64,000 bases of DNA from DASZTV01 sp035550655 (GTDB taxonomy: Bacteria; Actinomycetota; Actinomycetes; JAFAQI01): contig DASZOU010000022.1 in NCBI GenBank assembly GCA_035550655.1, positions 62,001-126,000 on the forward strand, in the 5' to 3' direction. The notes beneath the pieces were generated by a model. The model was not told the DNA's origin and ran no database searches. It saw nothing but the letters and a program-made list of their open reading frames with translations. Positions 33,237 through 41,887 of the stretch are shown one piece after another. The position numbers and the translations under genes are program-made. Position 1 is the stretch's first letter, and each line of letters starts with the position of its first letter.

Positions 33237-34826
33237 TCAGATGTCGCTGAGCTCGACGCGTGCCTGCTCGGCCGAACGGACCCGGTTGCGGCCGGCTCGC
33301 TTCGAGGCGTACAGCGCGCGGTCCGCGGATCGCAGCAGCGACGCTGCATCCGCCCCGTCGTACGGGAAGGTGGCGACCCCGACGCTCGCGGTGACGCCCA
33401 CCTCCGTCGCCGCGTCCTGGACCGCGAGCCGCATCCGGTCTGCGAGCTTGAAGGCGAGCCCGGCGGAGCAGCCGGGCAGGACAGCGGCGAACTCCTCACC
33501 GCCGTAGCGAGCGATCGTGTCGTAGGACCGCACCGATCGCTGCAGCGCTCGACTGATCTGCCGCAGCACGGTGTCGCCGGCGACGTGGCCATGGGCGTCG
33601 TTGAGCGCCTTGAAGTTGTCGATGTCGATCAGCAGGATCGACAGCCGGCCATCCGCGCGTACCGCCCGTCCGACCTCCCGGTCGAGCGCCCGGTCGAATG
33701 CGCGCCGGTTCGACAGCTGGGTGAGTCCGTCGGTGATCGCCTGCTGGCGCACTCGCCGCAGCAGCTCGGCGCTGCGCAGCGCCACCGCTGCATGTCCCGC
33801 GAACCGCTCTGTCGCAGCGATCACGCGATGCTCAGAGCGCCCTCCCGCCCACGTGCCGAGGACGGTCACGAGGACGCCGACGACGCCTTCAGCGACGAGG
33901 GGCACGACGAGGACGTCCTGGACTCCCGGCAGCAACGCCGCCAACCACGGGTCGGTTCCTTCATCGATCAGCGGCAGCAGCACCGCATCACGGCTCGACA
34001 TCGCCTGGCGGACGACGGACTCGACCGCGAAGTCAGCGATGTCGCCCTCGGGCAACGTGATGCCGGCCGAGGTCACCGGCCGCGGCAGTCCCTCGTTCAC
34101 CTCGAACAGCACCATCCGGTCGAACCCGAAGGCGTCGCCGAGCGCCGCGAGCAGCAGGGTGCCGACAGTCTGGGCATCCTCCGCCTTCTCCATGTCGCGC
34201 CCGAGGTCGACGAGCCGGTCCAGCTCGTCCCGGCGCCGGCGCAGCTCGCGCTGGTTGATCGCGGCCAGCGCCGCGGTGGCGAGGGTCAGCACCCACAGCG
34301 CAGCGAGATACGCGGCGAGGCGCTCCCACTCCCGCCTGGTTGCGCCGGCTCCGCCGAACCGCTGCAGCTCCCCCTGCCACTGGGCGATGAAGAAACCCAC
34401 CTGCGCGAACGACTGCCAGACCGCCGCCGCCAGCCCGGTGCGCGACGTTCCGAGCAGCATGATGACGGTCAGGTAGACCAGAACCATGTACCGAACCGGG
34501 CCGGTCGAACCTCCCGACAGGTACGTCGCCCCGGCAAGGAAGGCGCCATCGACGAACAGCGCCAGCCAGAACAGCCAGCGGTAGAAGCCACCGGTCAGCC
34601 ACCGCGACACTGCCTCGAGCCCGAAGGTGGCCACCAGGTAGGCAATCGACACCACCGTGAGGAACAGCAGTGAGCGGCGGAGCTCGTGTGGCAGTAGCGC
34701 CCCGTAGATGACCGTCGTGATGGCGAGCACGGCGCGCAACGACCGCAGGTAGAGCGGTCGCTCGCGAAGAGGATCCAGCTCCCTGCTGACTGGGGACGCC
34801 GCTCCGGCGCCACGCGCCATGTGCAT
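33237..34826 (-). CDS. Membrane diguanylate cyclase (GAF-GGDEF)
   Basis: Synthesises cyclic di-GMP from GTP. Seen: about six hydrophobic segments in residues 25-185 (a membrane sensor domain), a short coiled linker, a GAF-like domain (about 200-350, AEDAQTVGTLLLAALGDAFG), and a complete GGDEF domain starting at ITDGLTQLSNRRAFD, with active site RYGGEEF at about 440-446. A product-inhibition I-site, RSYD at 433-436, is correctly spaced (RxxD, five residues, GGEEF), so the cyclase is probably both active and feedback-regulated. No EAL domain. It may control surface or pilus functions seen elsewhere in the window (inference). Confidence 0.92.
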   Translation of the reverse strand: MHMARGAGAASPVSRELDPLRERPLYLRSLRAVLAITTVIYGALLPHELRRSLLFLTVVSIAYLVATFGLEAVSRWLTGGFYRWLFWLALFVDGAFLAGATYLSGGSTGPVRYMVLVYLTVIMLLGTSRTGLAAAVWQSFAQVGFFIAQWQGELQRFGGAGATRREWERLAAYLAALWVLTLATAALAAINQRELRRRRDELDRLVDLGRDMEKAEDAQTVGTLLLAALGDAFGFDRMVLFEVNEGLPRPVTSAGITLPEGDIADFAVESVVRQAMSSRDAVLLPLIDEGTDPWLAALLPGVQDVLVVPLVAEGVVGVLVTVLGTWAGGRSEHRVIAATERFAGHAAVALRSAELLRRVRQQAITDGLTQLSNRRAFDRALDREVGRAVRADGRLSILLIDIDNFKALNDAHGHVAGDTVLRQISRALQRSVRSYDTIARYGGEEFAAVLPGCSAGLAFKLADRMRLAVQDAATEVGVTASVGVATFPYDGADAASLLRSADRALYASKRAGRNRVRSAEQARVELSDI

Positions 34827-34880
34827 TACCGGTCTGTTCGGTCCTCCGGTTCGGCCATCTTGAGATCCGTTCGAGTGGTG

Positions 34881-36494
34881 TCAGCCCATGTGCGGGTAGC
34901 GCCATTCGAGGGTCGGTTGGAGAGTGTGCTTCACCACCCTAGGACTGGTCCAGCGAAGCAGGTTGTACGCCGACCCCGCCTTGTCGTTCGTTCCGCTCGC
35001 CCGCGCTCCCCCGAACGGCTGCTGGCCGACCACCGCTCCCGTCGGCTTGTCGTTGACGTAGAAGTTCCCGGCGGTGAACCGCAGGATCTCGTGTGCCACG
35101 GCGAGTGCCTCCGGGTCGGTCGCAAAGACGGCACCCGTGAGCGCGAACGGCGTCGCCCGGTCGATGAGCCGCAGCGTGTTCTCGTAGTCGGCGTCGTCAT
35201 AGACGTGGACCGCCAGCACGGGCCCGAACAGCTCGGTCGTGAAGACCTCGTGCGTGGGGTCGGTGCCGACCAGGACGGTCGGCTCGATGAAGAACCCCTG
35301 CTCGTCGTCCGCCTTGCCGCCGGCCAGCACCGAGATCGAGTGACTGGCGCGCGCCCGGTCGAGCGCGGCGGTGATGCGGTCGTACGCCCGTCGGTCGATG
35401 ACGGCGGACATGAAGGCACTCCAGTCGAGCGGACTGCCGACCCGGATCGACCGCACCGTGTCCGCGAAGTCGTCACGCAACCGCTCCCACACCGACCGGG
35501 CAATGAAGGCGCGAGAAGCAGCCGAGCACTTCTGTCCCTGGTACTCGAACGCGCCGCGCACCAGCGCAACGCGAAGCGCGTCGATGTCGGCGGACGGATG
35601 CGCCACCACGAAGTCCTTGCCGCCGGTCTCGCCTACGAGCCGCGGGAAGTCGCGGTAGCGGTCGAGGTTGTCCGCGACGGTGCGCCACAGGTGCCGGAAG
35701 GTCGGCGTCGAGCCGGTGAAGTGGACTCCCGACAGCTGCGGATCGACCAGAGCCACCTCGCTCACGGCGGCGCCGTCGCCGGTCACGAGGTTGATCACGC
35801 CCGGCGGCAGCCCGGCGGCCTCGAGCAGCCGCATCGTGCGGTGCGCGGCAAGGGCCTGGGTCGGTGACGGCTTCCAGACGACCGGCACCCCCATCAGCGC
35901 GGGCGCGGTCGGGAGGTTGCCCGCGATCGCGGTGAAGTTGAACGGCGTGATGGCGAGAACGAAGCCCTCGAGCGGCCGATGGTCGAACCGGTTGGACGCG
36001 ACCGGGGTCGACACCGGTTGCTCCGCTTCGATCTGGCGCGCGAAGGCGACGTTGTACCGCCAGAAGTCGATCAGCTCGCAGGCCGAGTCGATCTCGGCCT
36101 GGTAGCAGGTCTTCGACTGGCCGAGCATCGTCGCCGCGTTGAGCACGTCGCGCCACGGACCGGCGAGCAGATCCGCCGCCGCGAGGAACACCGCCGCTCG
36201 CTCCTCGAGACTGCGGCGTCGCCAGTCCTCGCCGGCCTCGACCGCGGCGGCGACCGCATCGGCGACGTCGGCCGCCGTCGACTGCCAGGTGCGGCCGAGC
36301 AGCGCGGCGTGCAGGTGTGGCTGTACGACGTCGATGACGTCGCCAGTGCCTACCCGCTGCTCTCCGCCGATCGTCATCGTCAGATCCACGGCACCCTCGG
36401 TCGCGGTCTTGGTCAACGCAGCCTCGAGTGACGCCCGCTCCGGCGAGTCCGGCGCGTAGTCCCGGACCGGCTCATTCGTCGGCAGCCCCGTCAT
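34881..36494 (-). CDS. pruA: L-glutamate gamma-semialdehyde (delta-1-pyrroline-5-carboxylate) dehydrogenase
   Basis: Oxidises glutamate semialdehyde to glutamate with NAD in proline breakdown. Seen: aldehyde-dehydrogenase landmarks, FNFTAIAGNLPTAPALMG (about residues 184-201), HFTGSTPTFRHLW, catalytic glutamate in LVGETGGKDFVV (about 293), catalytic cysteine in YQGQKCSAASRAFI (about 327), and C-terminal QQPFGGARASGTNDKAG, a motif specific to the PruA/RocA group. 537 residues, typical. The proline dehydrogenase gene is not next to it. It overlaps the upstream DUF6912-like gene by four bases. Confidence 0.93.
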   Translation of the reverse strand: MTGLPTNEPVRDYAPDSPERASLEAALTKTATEGAVDLTMTIGGEQRVGTGDVIDVVQPHLHAALLGRTWQSTAADVADAVAAAVEAGEDWRRRSLEERAAVFLAAADLLAGPWRDVLNAATMLGQSKTCYQAEIDSACELIDFWRYNVAFARQIEAEQPVSTPVASNRFDHRPLEGFVLAITPFNFTAIAGNLPTAPALMGVPVVWKPSPTQALAAHRTMRLLEAAGLPPGVINLVTGDGAAVSEVALVDPQLSGVHFTGSTPTFRHLWRTVADNLDRYRDFPRLVGETGGKDFVVAHPSADIDALRVALVRGAFEYQGQKCSAASRAFIARSVWERLRDDFADTVRSIRVGSPLDWSAFMSAVIDRRAYDRITAALDRARASHSISVLAGGKADDEQGFFIEPTVLVGTDPTHEVFTTELFGPVLAVHVYDDADYENTLRLIDRATPFALTGAVFATDPEALAVAHEILRFTAGNFYVNDKPTGAVVGQQPFGGARASGTNDKAGSAYNLLRWTSPRVVKHTLQPTLEWRYPHMG

Positions 36495-36970
36495 AGGAAC
36501 GGCAGCTCCTGCACGGCATACCAGCCGAGCTCTGTCGCCTCCGCCTCCCCGAGGGCGAACTCGACGTCATCGGCAGCAGCGCTCGGATCACGAAGCAATG
36601 CCACAGCGGCGCGGACAACGGGCTCGGCGGCTTCGTCGTCAGCCAAGGCACTCGCCCACCGGGCGGACGGCACGGATTCACGCAGCCGAAGCGCGCCACG
36701 TTCGTCGGGATCAGGAATGCAGTCACCGTCGGCGACATCGGCGGCAAGGACGATCCGCAGCGGCGGCGCCTCCCGATCACGCGCCAACAGCTCAAGAGAG
36801 GCGACCGCGGCGAGCGTCGCGGCCGCGTGCTCGAGCTCCTCCGCGTCGCCTTCGCGGTACCACTCGCGAAGCGAAGGGGTGACGGCGTACGCCGCACCGT
36901 CCGGAGTCGCCGTACCCGCAGCAACCCAGTCCCGCAACAGCGGGATCGTCGCGGGCAGGTAGACCCGCAC
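36491..36970 (-). CDS. DUF6912-like protein
   Basis: 159 residues starting MRVYLPATIPLLRDWV, an N-terminus I associate with the actinobacterial DUF6912 family; the family name is from memory. The rest is acidic, Ala- and Glu-rich and probably helical, with no enzyme motif or membrane segment. GTG at 36970 is the start, 12 bases after the patatin gene. Its stop overlaps the pruA start by four bases. Function unknown. Confidence 0.62.
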   Translation of the reverse strand: MRVYLPATIPLLRDWVAAGTATPDGAAYAVTPSLREWYREGDAEELEHAAATLAAVASLELLARDREAPPLRIVLAADVADGDCIPDPDERGALRLRESVPSARWASALADDEAAEPVVRAAVALLRDPSAAADDVEFALGEAEATELGWYAVQELPFL

Positions 36971-36982
36971 TCGACGCCTCGG

Positions 36983-37954
36983 CTATCCGGCTTCGGACAA
37001 CGGGGGCGAGGCGTCGGCGAGCGCTGCCGCCGTCGTACGCAACGAGGTGTCGAGCACCCTGCCGCGGCGGCGGTGATCCATGAGGTTCACGCCGATGGCC
37101 TCGAGATCCTCGCGGCCTGGGCCCAGCAGCGTGACCGCGGTTCCCGATCGCCGCACCTTTCCTGCCTCGTGGAGCGTTCGCTTGGTCATGGCGCGCCGGA
37201 ACCGTCGCTCCATGCGCGCGACGACCGTCGACGGCTCGTCGTAGTCGAAGGAGATCATCGGGGCCAGCACGATGACCTCGTCCAGCCCGCGACCGGCCAG
37301 CAGATCAACCGAGGCCGGCGAAAGCGTCCCGCCGTCGACGTAACAGCGATCGCCGATCTGAACGGGCGTGAACCATCCAGGAATCGCACATGACGCCATG
37401 ACGGCATCCGCAAGCCGGGCCGGTGGTGAATCCGGAGCGCCGAACGCGACCCGGCGGCCCGTGTCGTAGTCCATCGCGACCATCCACGGCTGTGGCCGCT
37501 GCGGCCAGATGTCATCCGGGTTGACCTGGTGCACGAGGTCGGACAGGGCATCCAGGGTGCCGCGACCCCGTGGAGCGAGTCCCGACAGCGCGGCCAGAAC
37601 CGGGACGCGCCGCGGGTGCAGCACGGTCTTGGCGAGCAGCGACGCAGACCCGATCCGCAGCTGCGGCCGCGGCGGCAACGTCCCTCCTGCGGCGGTGTCA
37701 GGGTCGAAACCGATGTCGGGGTCACCCGGGGCGACGATTCCTCGCTGATGGTTGACCAGCATCGGCACCGACAGACCGCAGGACAACATTGCGCCGACCA
37801 CGGAGCCGGCCGATGTGCCGACCACCACCTCGGCCTCGCGCGGGTCCCAGTCGTACGCCTCCGCCAGCGCGGACAGCGCACCGATCATCCACGCGGCGCC
37901 AAGCACCCCTCCGCCCCCGAGCACGAGGCCGCGACGCGGCGCTGCGGCGCTCAT
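36983..37954 (-). CDS. Patatin-like phospholipase
   Basis: Lipid acyl hydrolase with a Ser-Asp dyad. Seen: oxyanion glycine run GLVLGGGGVLGAAWMIGAL (about residues 9-27), nucleophile serine in VVVGTSAGSVVGAM (GxSxG, about 47), and the dyad aspartate in CYVDGGTLSPASVDLL (DGG, about 209). 323 residues, with no signal peptide. The stop of the upstream WS/DGAT gene overlaps this start by four bases, which ties a storage-lipid synthase to a lipase. Whether it acts on triacylglycerol or phospholipid is unknown. Confidence 0.87.
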   Translation of the reverse strand: MSAAAPRRGLVLGGGGVLGAAWMIGALSALAEAYDWDPREAEVVVGTSAGSVVGAMLSCGLSVPMLVNHQRGIVAPGDPDIGFDPDTAAGGTLPPRPQLRIGSASLLAKTVLHPRRVPVLAALSGLAPRGRGTLDALSDLVHQVNPDDIWPQRPQPWMVAMDYDTGRRVAFGAPDSPPARLADAVMASCAIPGWFTPVQIGDRCYVDGGTLSPASVDLLAGRGLDEVIVLAPMISFDYDEPSTVVARMERRFRRAMTKRTLHEAGKVRRSGTAVTLLGPGREDLEAIGVNLMDHRRRGRVLDTSLRTTAAALADASPPLSEAG

Positions 37955-39348
37955 TTCGCCGACTCGAGCAGCTCGGCGAGCGCGTCCTCGATGCAGGTGG
38001 CAAGGACGTCGATGTCAGGCATCGCGTCCCGGTCGCAGTTCATGCCGTAGTAGACGCCTCCGTTGTAGGACATCAGGCCTATCGTCACGGCCTGGCCCTT
38101 CGCGAGCGGGACGACGGGAAAGCAGTCATCCATCTGCGCGCCCGCCGCGTAGAGAGGGAACTGCGGTCCGGGCACGTTCGTCACGATCACATTGAACAGG
38201 CGACGGGACAGACCGGCGCCCAGACGCGCCGCCGCCAGGTGAATGGTCGGTGGAGCGAAGCCGGTGAGCCGCACCAGAGCATCGGCGCCGACCGACTGGC
38301 CCGAGTCCTTGTGACCCTTCATCGCATAGCTGATCTGGTGCAGCCGGACCACCGGACTCGGCTCACCGACCGGAAGATCGACGAAGTACGACGACACCCG
38401 GTTGCCGAGTGCTCCGGCCTGGCCCTCGTTGCGAACGCTGACCGGCACCATCGCACGCACGGTCGTGCTCGGGACGACGGACTCACCGCGGGTGAGCAAC
38501 CATGAGCGCAACGCGGCCGCGACGGATGCGAGGACGACATCGTTGACCGTGCCGCCGTGCGTCTTCCGGATCCGCTTGTAGTCGTCGAGCGACGTCGACG
38601 CCATCCCGAATCGGCGTTGCTCGCCGATCGTCGCGTTGAGCGGACTGTCCGGTGCGGACCGAAGCGACGTGCGCGCGACTGACGCGATCCCGCCCAGTGC
38701 ACCCATTGCCCGGCCGGCGATCGCACGAGCATCTCCAAGCCCCGAGCGCACGGTCTCGATTGCCACCGTCGGCCGGCGGAGCGTGTCGGCAACCGCGCCG
38801 ACGACGAGCCCGGCTCGGCTCGGCTCGGGCCGGGGCACCCAGGTATCCGCCGGGGTGTTCTCGGGTGTCGGCGACACGTCGAGCAGCACGGTTCCGATGT
38901 CGACTGCGCTGATCCCGTCGACCATTACGTGGTGGGTCTTGGTGATGATGGCGAACCGGCCATCCGCCAGCCCCTCGACCAGGTAGATCTCCCACAGCGG
39001 CCGGGACCGGTCCAACGGCCGCGACTGCAGTCGGCCGACGAGCGCGCGCAGCTGATCGTCGTCGCCGGGCTTCGGCAGCGCGCTACGGCGAACGTGGTAG
39101 GTGATGTCGAAGTCTTCGTCGTCCACCCAGACTGGGTTGGCGAGGTGTCCGGGCACCCACCTGATCTTCTGCCGGTATCTCGGGACGAGCGAGATCCGCC
39201 GGGCAACGAGAGCACAGAAGGCGTCGTAGTCGAATGCCTCTCCGGCGGGCGGCGTGAACCGCGCGACGCTGCCGACGTGCATCGCCGTGGTCGGCGACTC
39301 CATGTAAAGGAAGGAGGCGTCGAGAGCAGAAAGCCGTTCGGTCACCAC
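37951..39348 (-). CDS. Wax ester synthase / diacylglycerol acyltransferase (WS/DGAT)
   Basis: Makes triacylglycerol or wax esters from acyl-CoA and an alcohol acceptor. Seen: N-terminal ERLSALDASFLYMESPTTAMHVG, the catalytic HHxxxDG in KTHHVMVDGISAVD (about residues 138-144), and the C-terminal NVIVTNVPGPQFPLYAAGA with PLAKGQAVTIGLMSYNGGVYYG, which define the family. 465 residues, typical of mycobacterial and related enzymes. Followed by the coupled patatin gene. GTG start at 39348, 25 bases after the HAD gene. Confidence 0.93.
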   Translation of the reverse strand: MVTERLSALDASFLYMESPTTAMHVGSVARFTPPAGEAFDYDAFCALVARRISLVPRYRQKIRWVPGHLANPVWVDDEDFDITYHVRRSALPKPGDDDQLRALVGRLQSRPLDRSRPLWEIYLVEGLADGRFAIITKTHHVMVDGISAVDIGTVLLDVSPTPENTPADTWVPRPEPSRAGLVVGAVADTLRRPTVAIETVRSGLGDARAIAGRAMGALGGIASVARTSLRSAPDSPLNATIGEQRRFGMASTSLDDYKRIRKTHGGTVNDVVLASVAAALRSWLLTRGESVVPSTTVRAMVPVSVRNEGQAGALGNRVSSYFVDLPVGEPSPVVRLHQISYAMKGHKDSGQSVGADALVRLTGFAPPTIHLAAARLGAGLSRRLFNVIVTNVPGPQFPLYAAGAQMDDCFPVVPLAKGQAVTIGLMSYNGGVYYGMNCDRDAMPDIDVLATCIEDALAELLESAK

Positions 39349-39373
39349 GTAAGTCTTCCAGGCTCAGCGCATC

Positions 39374-40030
39374 TCAACCACGAAGGTTGATCCCGAAGAG
39401 CGCCTCGAGCTCCTCGATGGTCTCCTGCGGCGTCACATGGTGGACGCCCACCATGCCCACCTCGGCAGCGCCACGAATGTTCGGCGCGAGGTCATCCACG
39501 AACACACACACCTCCGGTGCGAGCCCGAGACGTTCGGCGGTGAGGTGAAAGATCCGCGCCTCGGGCTTGCGCATCCCGACCTCGCCGGAGATGACGACGA
39601 CGTCGAACAGCTCGTCCCAGGTCTCGCGCGGGTAGTCCAGGCCCCACGAGTTGGACAGCAGAGCCGTCGACAGACCGGCAGCCTTCGCGTGCCGCAGCGC
39701 CTCCGCCATCGCCGGCTCCCAGCCGAAGCCCGAGAACATGCGGGTCAGCAGTCCGTCGGCCTCGACGGGCCGCCCATCGATGGTGCGCAGCCGGGCCGCG
39801 AGCTGCCGCTCGAAGTCCGGCACCTCGACCTCACCGCGCTCGAGGGCATGCACGGGGCTGTCCGCCGCGTCGGTGCCGTAGGCCAGGCCCAGCCAGTCAC
39901 GCATCGCGACCCGGAAGCTCTCTGGGTCGATGCCGTCGCTGTCGAGCCAGTTGTCCGTCGTCGCCATCAGAGGCGACGTGAGAACGCCGCCGTAGTCGAC
40001 GATCAGTGCCTTCAGCTCAGTCGTGGCCAT
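39374..40030 (-). CDS. HAD-superfamily hydrolase
   Basis: Phosphatase/dehalogenase-type HAD protein. Seen: a first motif variant ALIVDYGGVLTSP (nucleophile Asp at about residue 12), a cap region to about 110, motif II in LLSNSWG, motif III lysine in GMRKPEARIF (about 155), and motif IV VFVDDLAPNIRGAAEVG (about 172-188). 218 residues. ATG at 40030 is used since the frame upstream is shadowed by the next gene. The substrate cannot be told from the sequence. Eleven bases after the LytR_C gene. Confidence 0.85.
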   Translation of the reverse strand: MATTELKALIVDYGGVLTSPLMATTDNWLDSDGIDPESFRVAMRDWLGLAYGTDAADSPVHALERGEVEVPDFERQLAARLRTIDGRPVEADGLLTRMFSGFGWEPAMAEALRHAKAAGLSTALLSNSWGLDYPRETWDELFDVVVISGEVGMRKPEARIFHLTAERLGLAPEVCVFVDDLAPNIRGAAEVGMVGVHHVTPQETIEELEALFGINLRG

Positions 40031-40040
40031 CACCTCGACC

Positions 40041-40622
40041 TTACGGGGCGGGGCGTGGGGCTGGTGGGGCGCATGCCGGGCTGGACGTCGCGGACGGTGC
40101 CGGCGACGAGAACGAGAGGATCGCCCGGTCCGCGGCCTGCGCCGCGGCGACCGGCACGAGGGCGCGAAACCTCGGGCCGACGTCGACCTCCAACACCCGG
40201 CTGCCGGCGACCGCGACGAGCGTCGCACCGCTGAACTGGGCGGCGACCAGCCGAGCGGCCTGCGACCGGTCAGGGCTGTAGCGCACCGTTGCGACACCCT
40301 TGCCGCGGAACAGCGTGTTGCCGGGCTTCCCCACCCGGAAGTGTCGCTGCCGCAGCTGATGCGAGACGTCGTTGGCCAGGCCGGTCCGCAACGTCGCGTT
40401 ACGGACGATGATCCGCTGCCGTGTGGCCGCGGCTGCTGTCGCCCGCGCGATCGGGCACGGCGGCAGAACCTCGGGCTGCTTCGTGCCACCGCCGCGGAGC
40501 TGTCGATAGCCCACGTACCCCCCGCCCGCCACGAGAAGCACCGCGAGCACGACGCCGAGCCGGCGTCGCCAGTTGCGGTGCTTGCGCCGCGGGGAGAGAT
40601 CCCCACGCCCCGGGATGGTCAC
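40041..40622 (-). CDS. LytR_C-domain envelope protein
   Basis: Single-pass protein: basic N-terminus, a helix at about residues 22-40 (LGVVLAVLLVAGGGYVGY), and an extracytoplasmic LytR_C-type domain (RQRIIVRNATLRTGLANDVSHQL at about 68-90, then AAQFSGATLVAVAG and VLEVDVGPRF). The domain is the one found at the C-terminus of LytR-CpsA-Psr wall-glycopolymer ligases, but here it stands alone without the catalytic domain. Ends in a Pro/Ser/Ala-rich tail. GTG start at 40622, divergent from the acyl-CoA dehydrogenase. Head of an eight-gene minus-strand run. Confidence 0.75.
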   Translation of the reverse strand: MTIPGRGDLSPRRKHRNWRRRLGVVLAVLLVAGGGYVGYRQLRGGGTKQPEVLPPCPIARATAAAATRQRIIVRNATLRTGLANDVSHQLRQRHFRVGKPGNTLFRGKGVATVRYSPDRSQAARLVAAQFSGATLVAVAGSRVLEVDVGPRFRALVPVAAAQAADRAILSFSSPAPSATSSPACAPPAPRPAP

Positions 40623-40632
40623 GGCACCAGAT

Positions 40633-40665
40633 GCTAGAGAATGTCGCTACCGCACCTTCTCTAGC
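40633..40665. promoter_or_regulatory. Inverted repeat in divergent promoter, possible operator
   Basis: GCTAGAGAA (40633-40641) and TTCTCTAGC (40657-40665) are perfect 9-base inverted arms around a 15-base spacer. The element fills most of the 56-base gap between the LytR_C gene (start 40622) and the acyl-CoA dehydrogenase (start 40679). Probably the site of a regulator, for example of TetR type as usual near acyl-CoA dehydrogenases (inference). A hairpin role is less likely, because no T-run follows. Confidence 0.5.
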
Positions 40666-40678
40666 GATGGAGCAGTCA

Positions 40679-41887
40679 ATGGACTTCGCCTTGTCGGCCA
40701 CCGCCGAGGACTACGCAAAGCGGCTCGAAGAGTTCATGGCCTCCCACGTCTACCCCGCGGAGAAGGTGTACCGGCAACAGCGTGAGGAGATGACCGCCGA
40801 AGGACGCGGCAACCACGTACCGCCGGTCATCGAGGAGCTGAAGACCGAAGCCCGCAGCCGCGGGCTCTGGAACCTCTTCCTTCCCGCTGAGTCGGGTTTG
40901 AGCAACGTCGACTACGCCCATCTTGCGGAGATCACCGGACGCTCCCCCCATCTCGCCCCCGAAGCGATCAACTGCGCCGCCCCCGACACCGGGAACATGG
41001 AGGTGCTGCACCTGTTCGGCACCGCCGAGCAGAAGGAGCGTTGGCTTCGGCCGCTGCTGGACGGCGAGATTCGCTCCGCGTTCGCCATGACCGAGCCCGC
41101 GGTCGCTTCCTCCGACGCGACCAACATCTCCACCGAGATCCGTCGCGACGGCGACGAGTACGTCCTCAACGGGCGCAAGTGGTGGATCAGCGGCTCGGCG
41201 GACCCGCGGTGCGCCGTGATGATCGTGATGGGCAAGACCAGCCCGGATGCCTCGGTTCACGCCCAGCAGTCGATGATCCTCGTTCCGATGGACACCCCTG
41301 GCGTCACGGTGGTGCGCCCGCTTCCGGTGTTCGGCTACTGGGACCAGCACGGCCACTGCGAGATCGCGTTCGACGACGTCCGGGTGCCGGCCTCCAACCT
41401 CATCTCCGAAGAAGGGGCGGGCTTCGCCATCGCGCAGGCGCGGCTCGGTCCAGGACGGATCCACCACTGCATGCGTGCCATCGGGATGTCCGAGCGTGCG
41501 CTCGAGCTCATGTGCCGGCGTGCTGTCTCACGGGTGGCTTTCGGCAAGCCGATCGCGCAGCAGGGAACCGTGCAAGCGGACGTCGCCGAAGCCCGGATGG
41601 CGATCGAGCAGGCGAGGCTGCTGACCTTGAAGACGGCATGGCTGATCGACACTGTCGGCGCGAAAGGTGCACGCACCGAGGTCGCCGCGATCAAGGTGAT
41701 CGCGCCACGGGTTGCCTGCCAGGTCATCGACCGCGCCATCCAGGTGCACGGGGGCGGCGGGGTCAGCGACGACTTCCCGCTGGCGGAGATGTATGCCCAC
41801 GCACGCACGCTGCGGATCGCCGACGGTCCGGACGAGGTCCACATCCGCTCGGTCGCCCGCCAGGAGCTAGGCCCGTACCTGCAGTAG
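40679..41887 (+). CDS. Acyl-CoA dehydrogenase
   Basis: FAD-dependent alpha-beta dehydrogenation of acyl-CoA. Seen: helical N-domain, FAMTEPAVASSDATNISTEI (FAD/substrate loop, about residues 135-154), WWISGSADPRCAV, RIHHCMRAIGMSERALELMCRRAVSRVAFGKPI (about 261-293) and the C-terminal QVHGGGGVSDDFPLAEMYAHARTLRIADGPDEVH. 402 residues, the size of ACAD10/11-type or long-chain enzymes. ATG at 40679 is chosen over ATG at 40667 because GGAG lies six bases before it. It converges with the TadZ-like gene, overlapping it by 21 bases. No partner thiolase or hydratase nearby. Confidence 0.92.
   Translation: MDFALSATAEDYAKRLEEFMASHVYPAEKVYRQQREEMTAEGRGNHVPPVIEELKTEARSRGLWNLFLPAESGLSNVDYAHLAEITGRSPHLAPEAINCAAPDTGNMEVLHLFGTAEQKERWLRPLLDGEIRSAFAMTEPAVASSDATNISTEIRRDGDEYVLNGRKWWISGSADPRCAVMIVMGKTSPDASVHAQQSMILVPMDTPGVTVVRPLPVFGYWDQHGHCEIAFDDVRVPASNLISEEGAGFAIAQARLGPGRIHHCMRAIGMSERALELMCRRAVSRVAFGKPIAQQGTVQADVAEARMAIEQARLLTLKTAWLIDTVGAKGARTEVAAIKVIAPRVACQVIDRAIQVHGGGGVSDDFPLAEMYAHARTLRIADGPDEVHIRSVARQELGPYLQ

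Noticed and set aside
40421..40678. Long N-terminal extension of the acyl-CoA dehydrogenase frame
   Set aside because: It overlaps the LytR_C gene on the other strand; the family starts near MDFALS and GGAG supports ATG at 40679.
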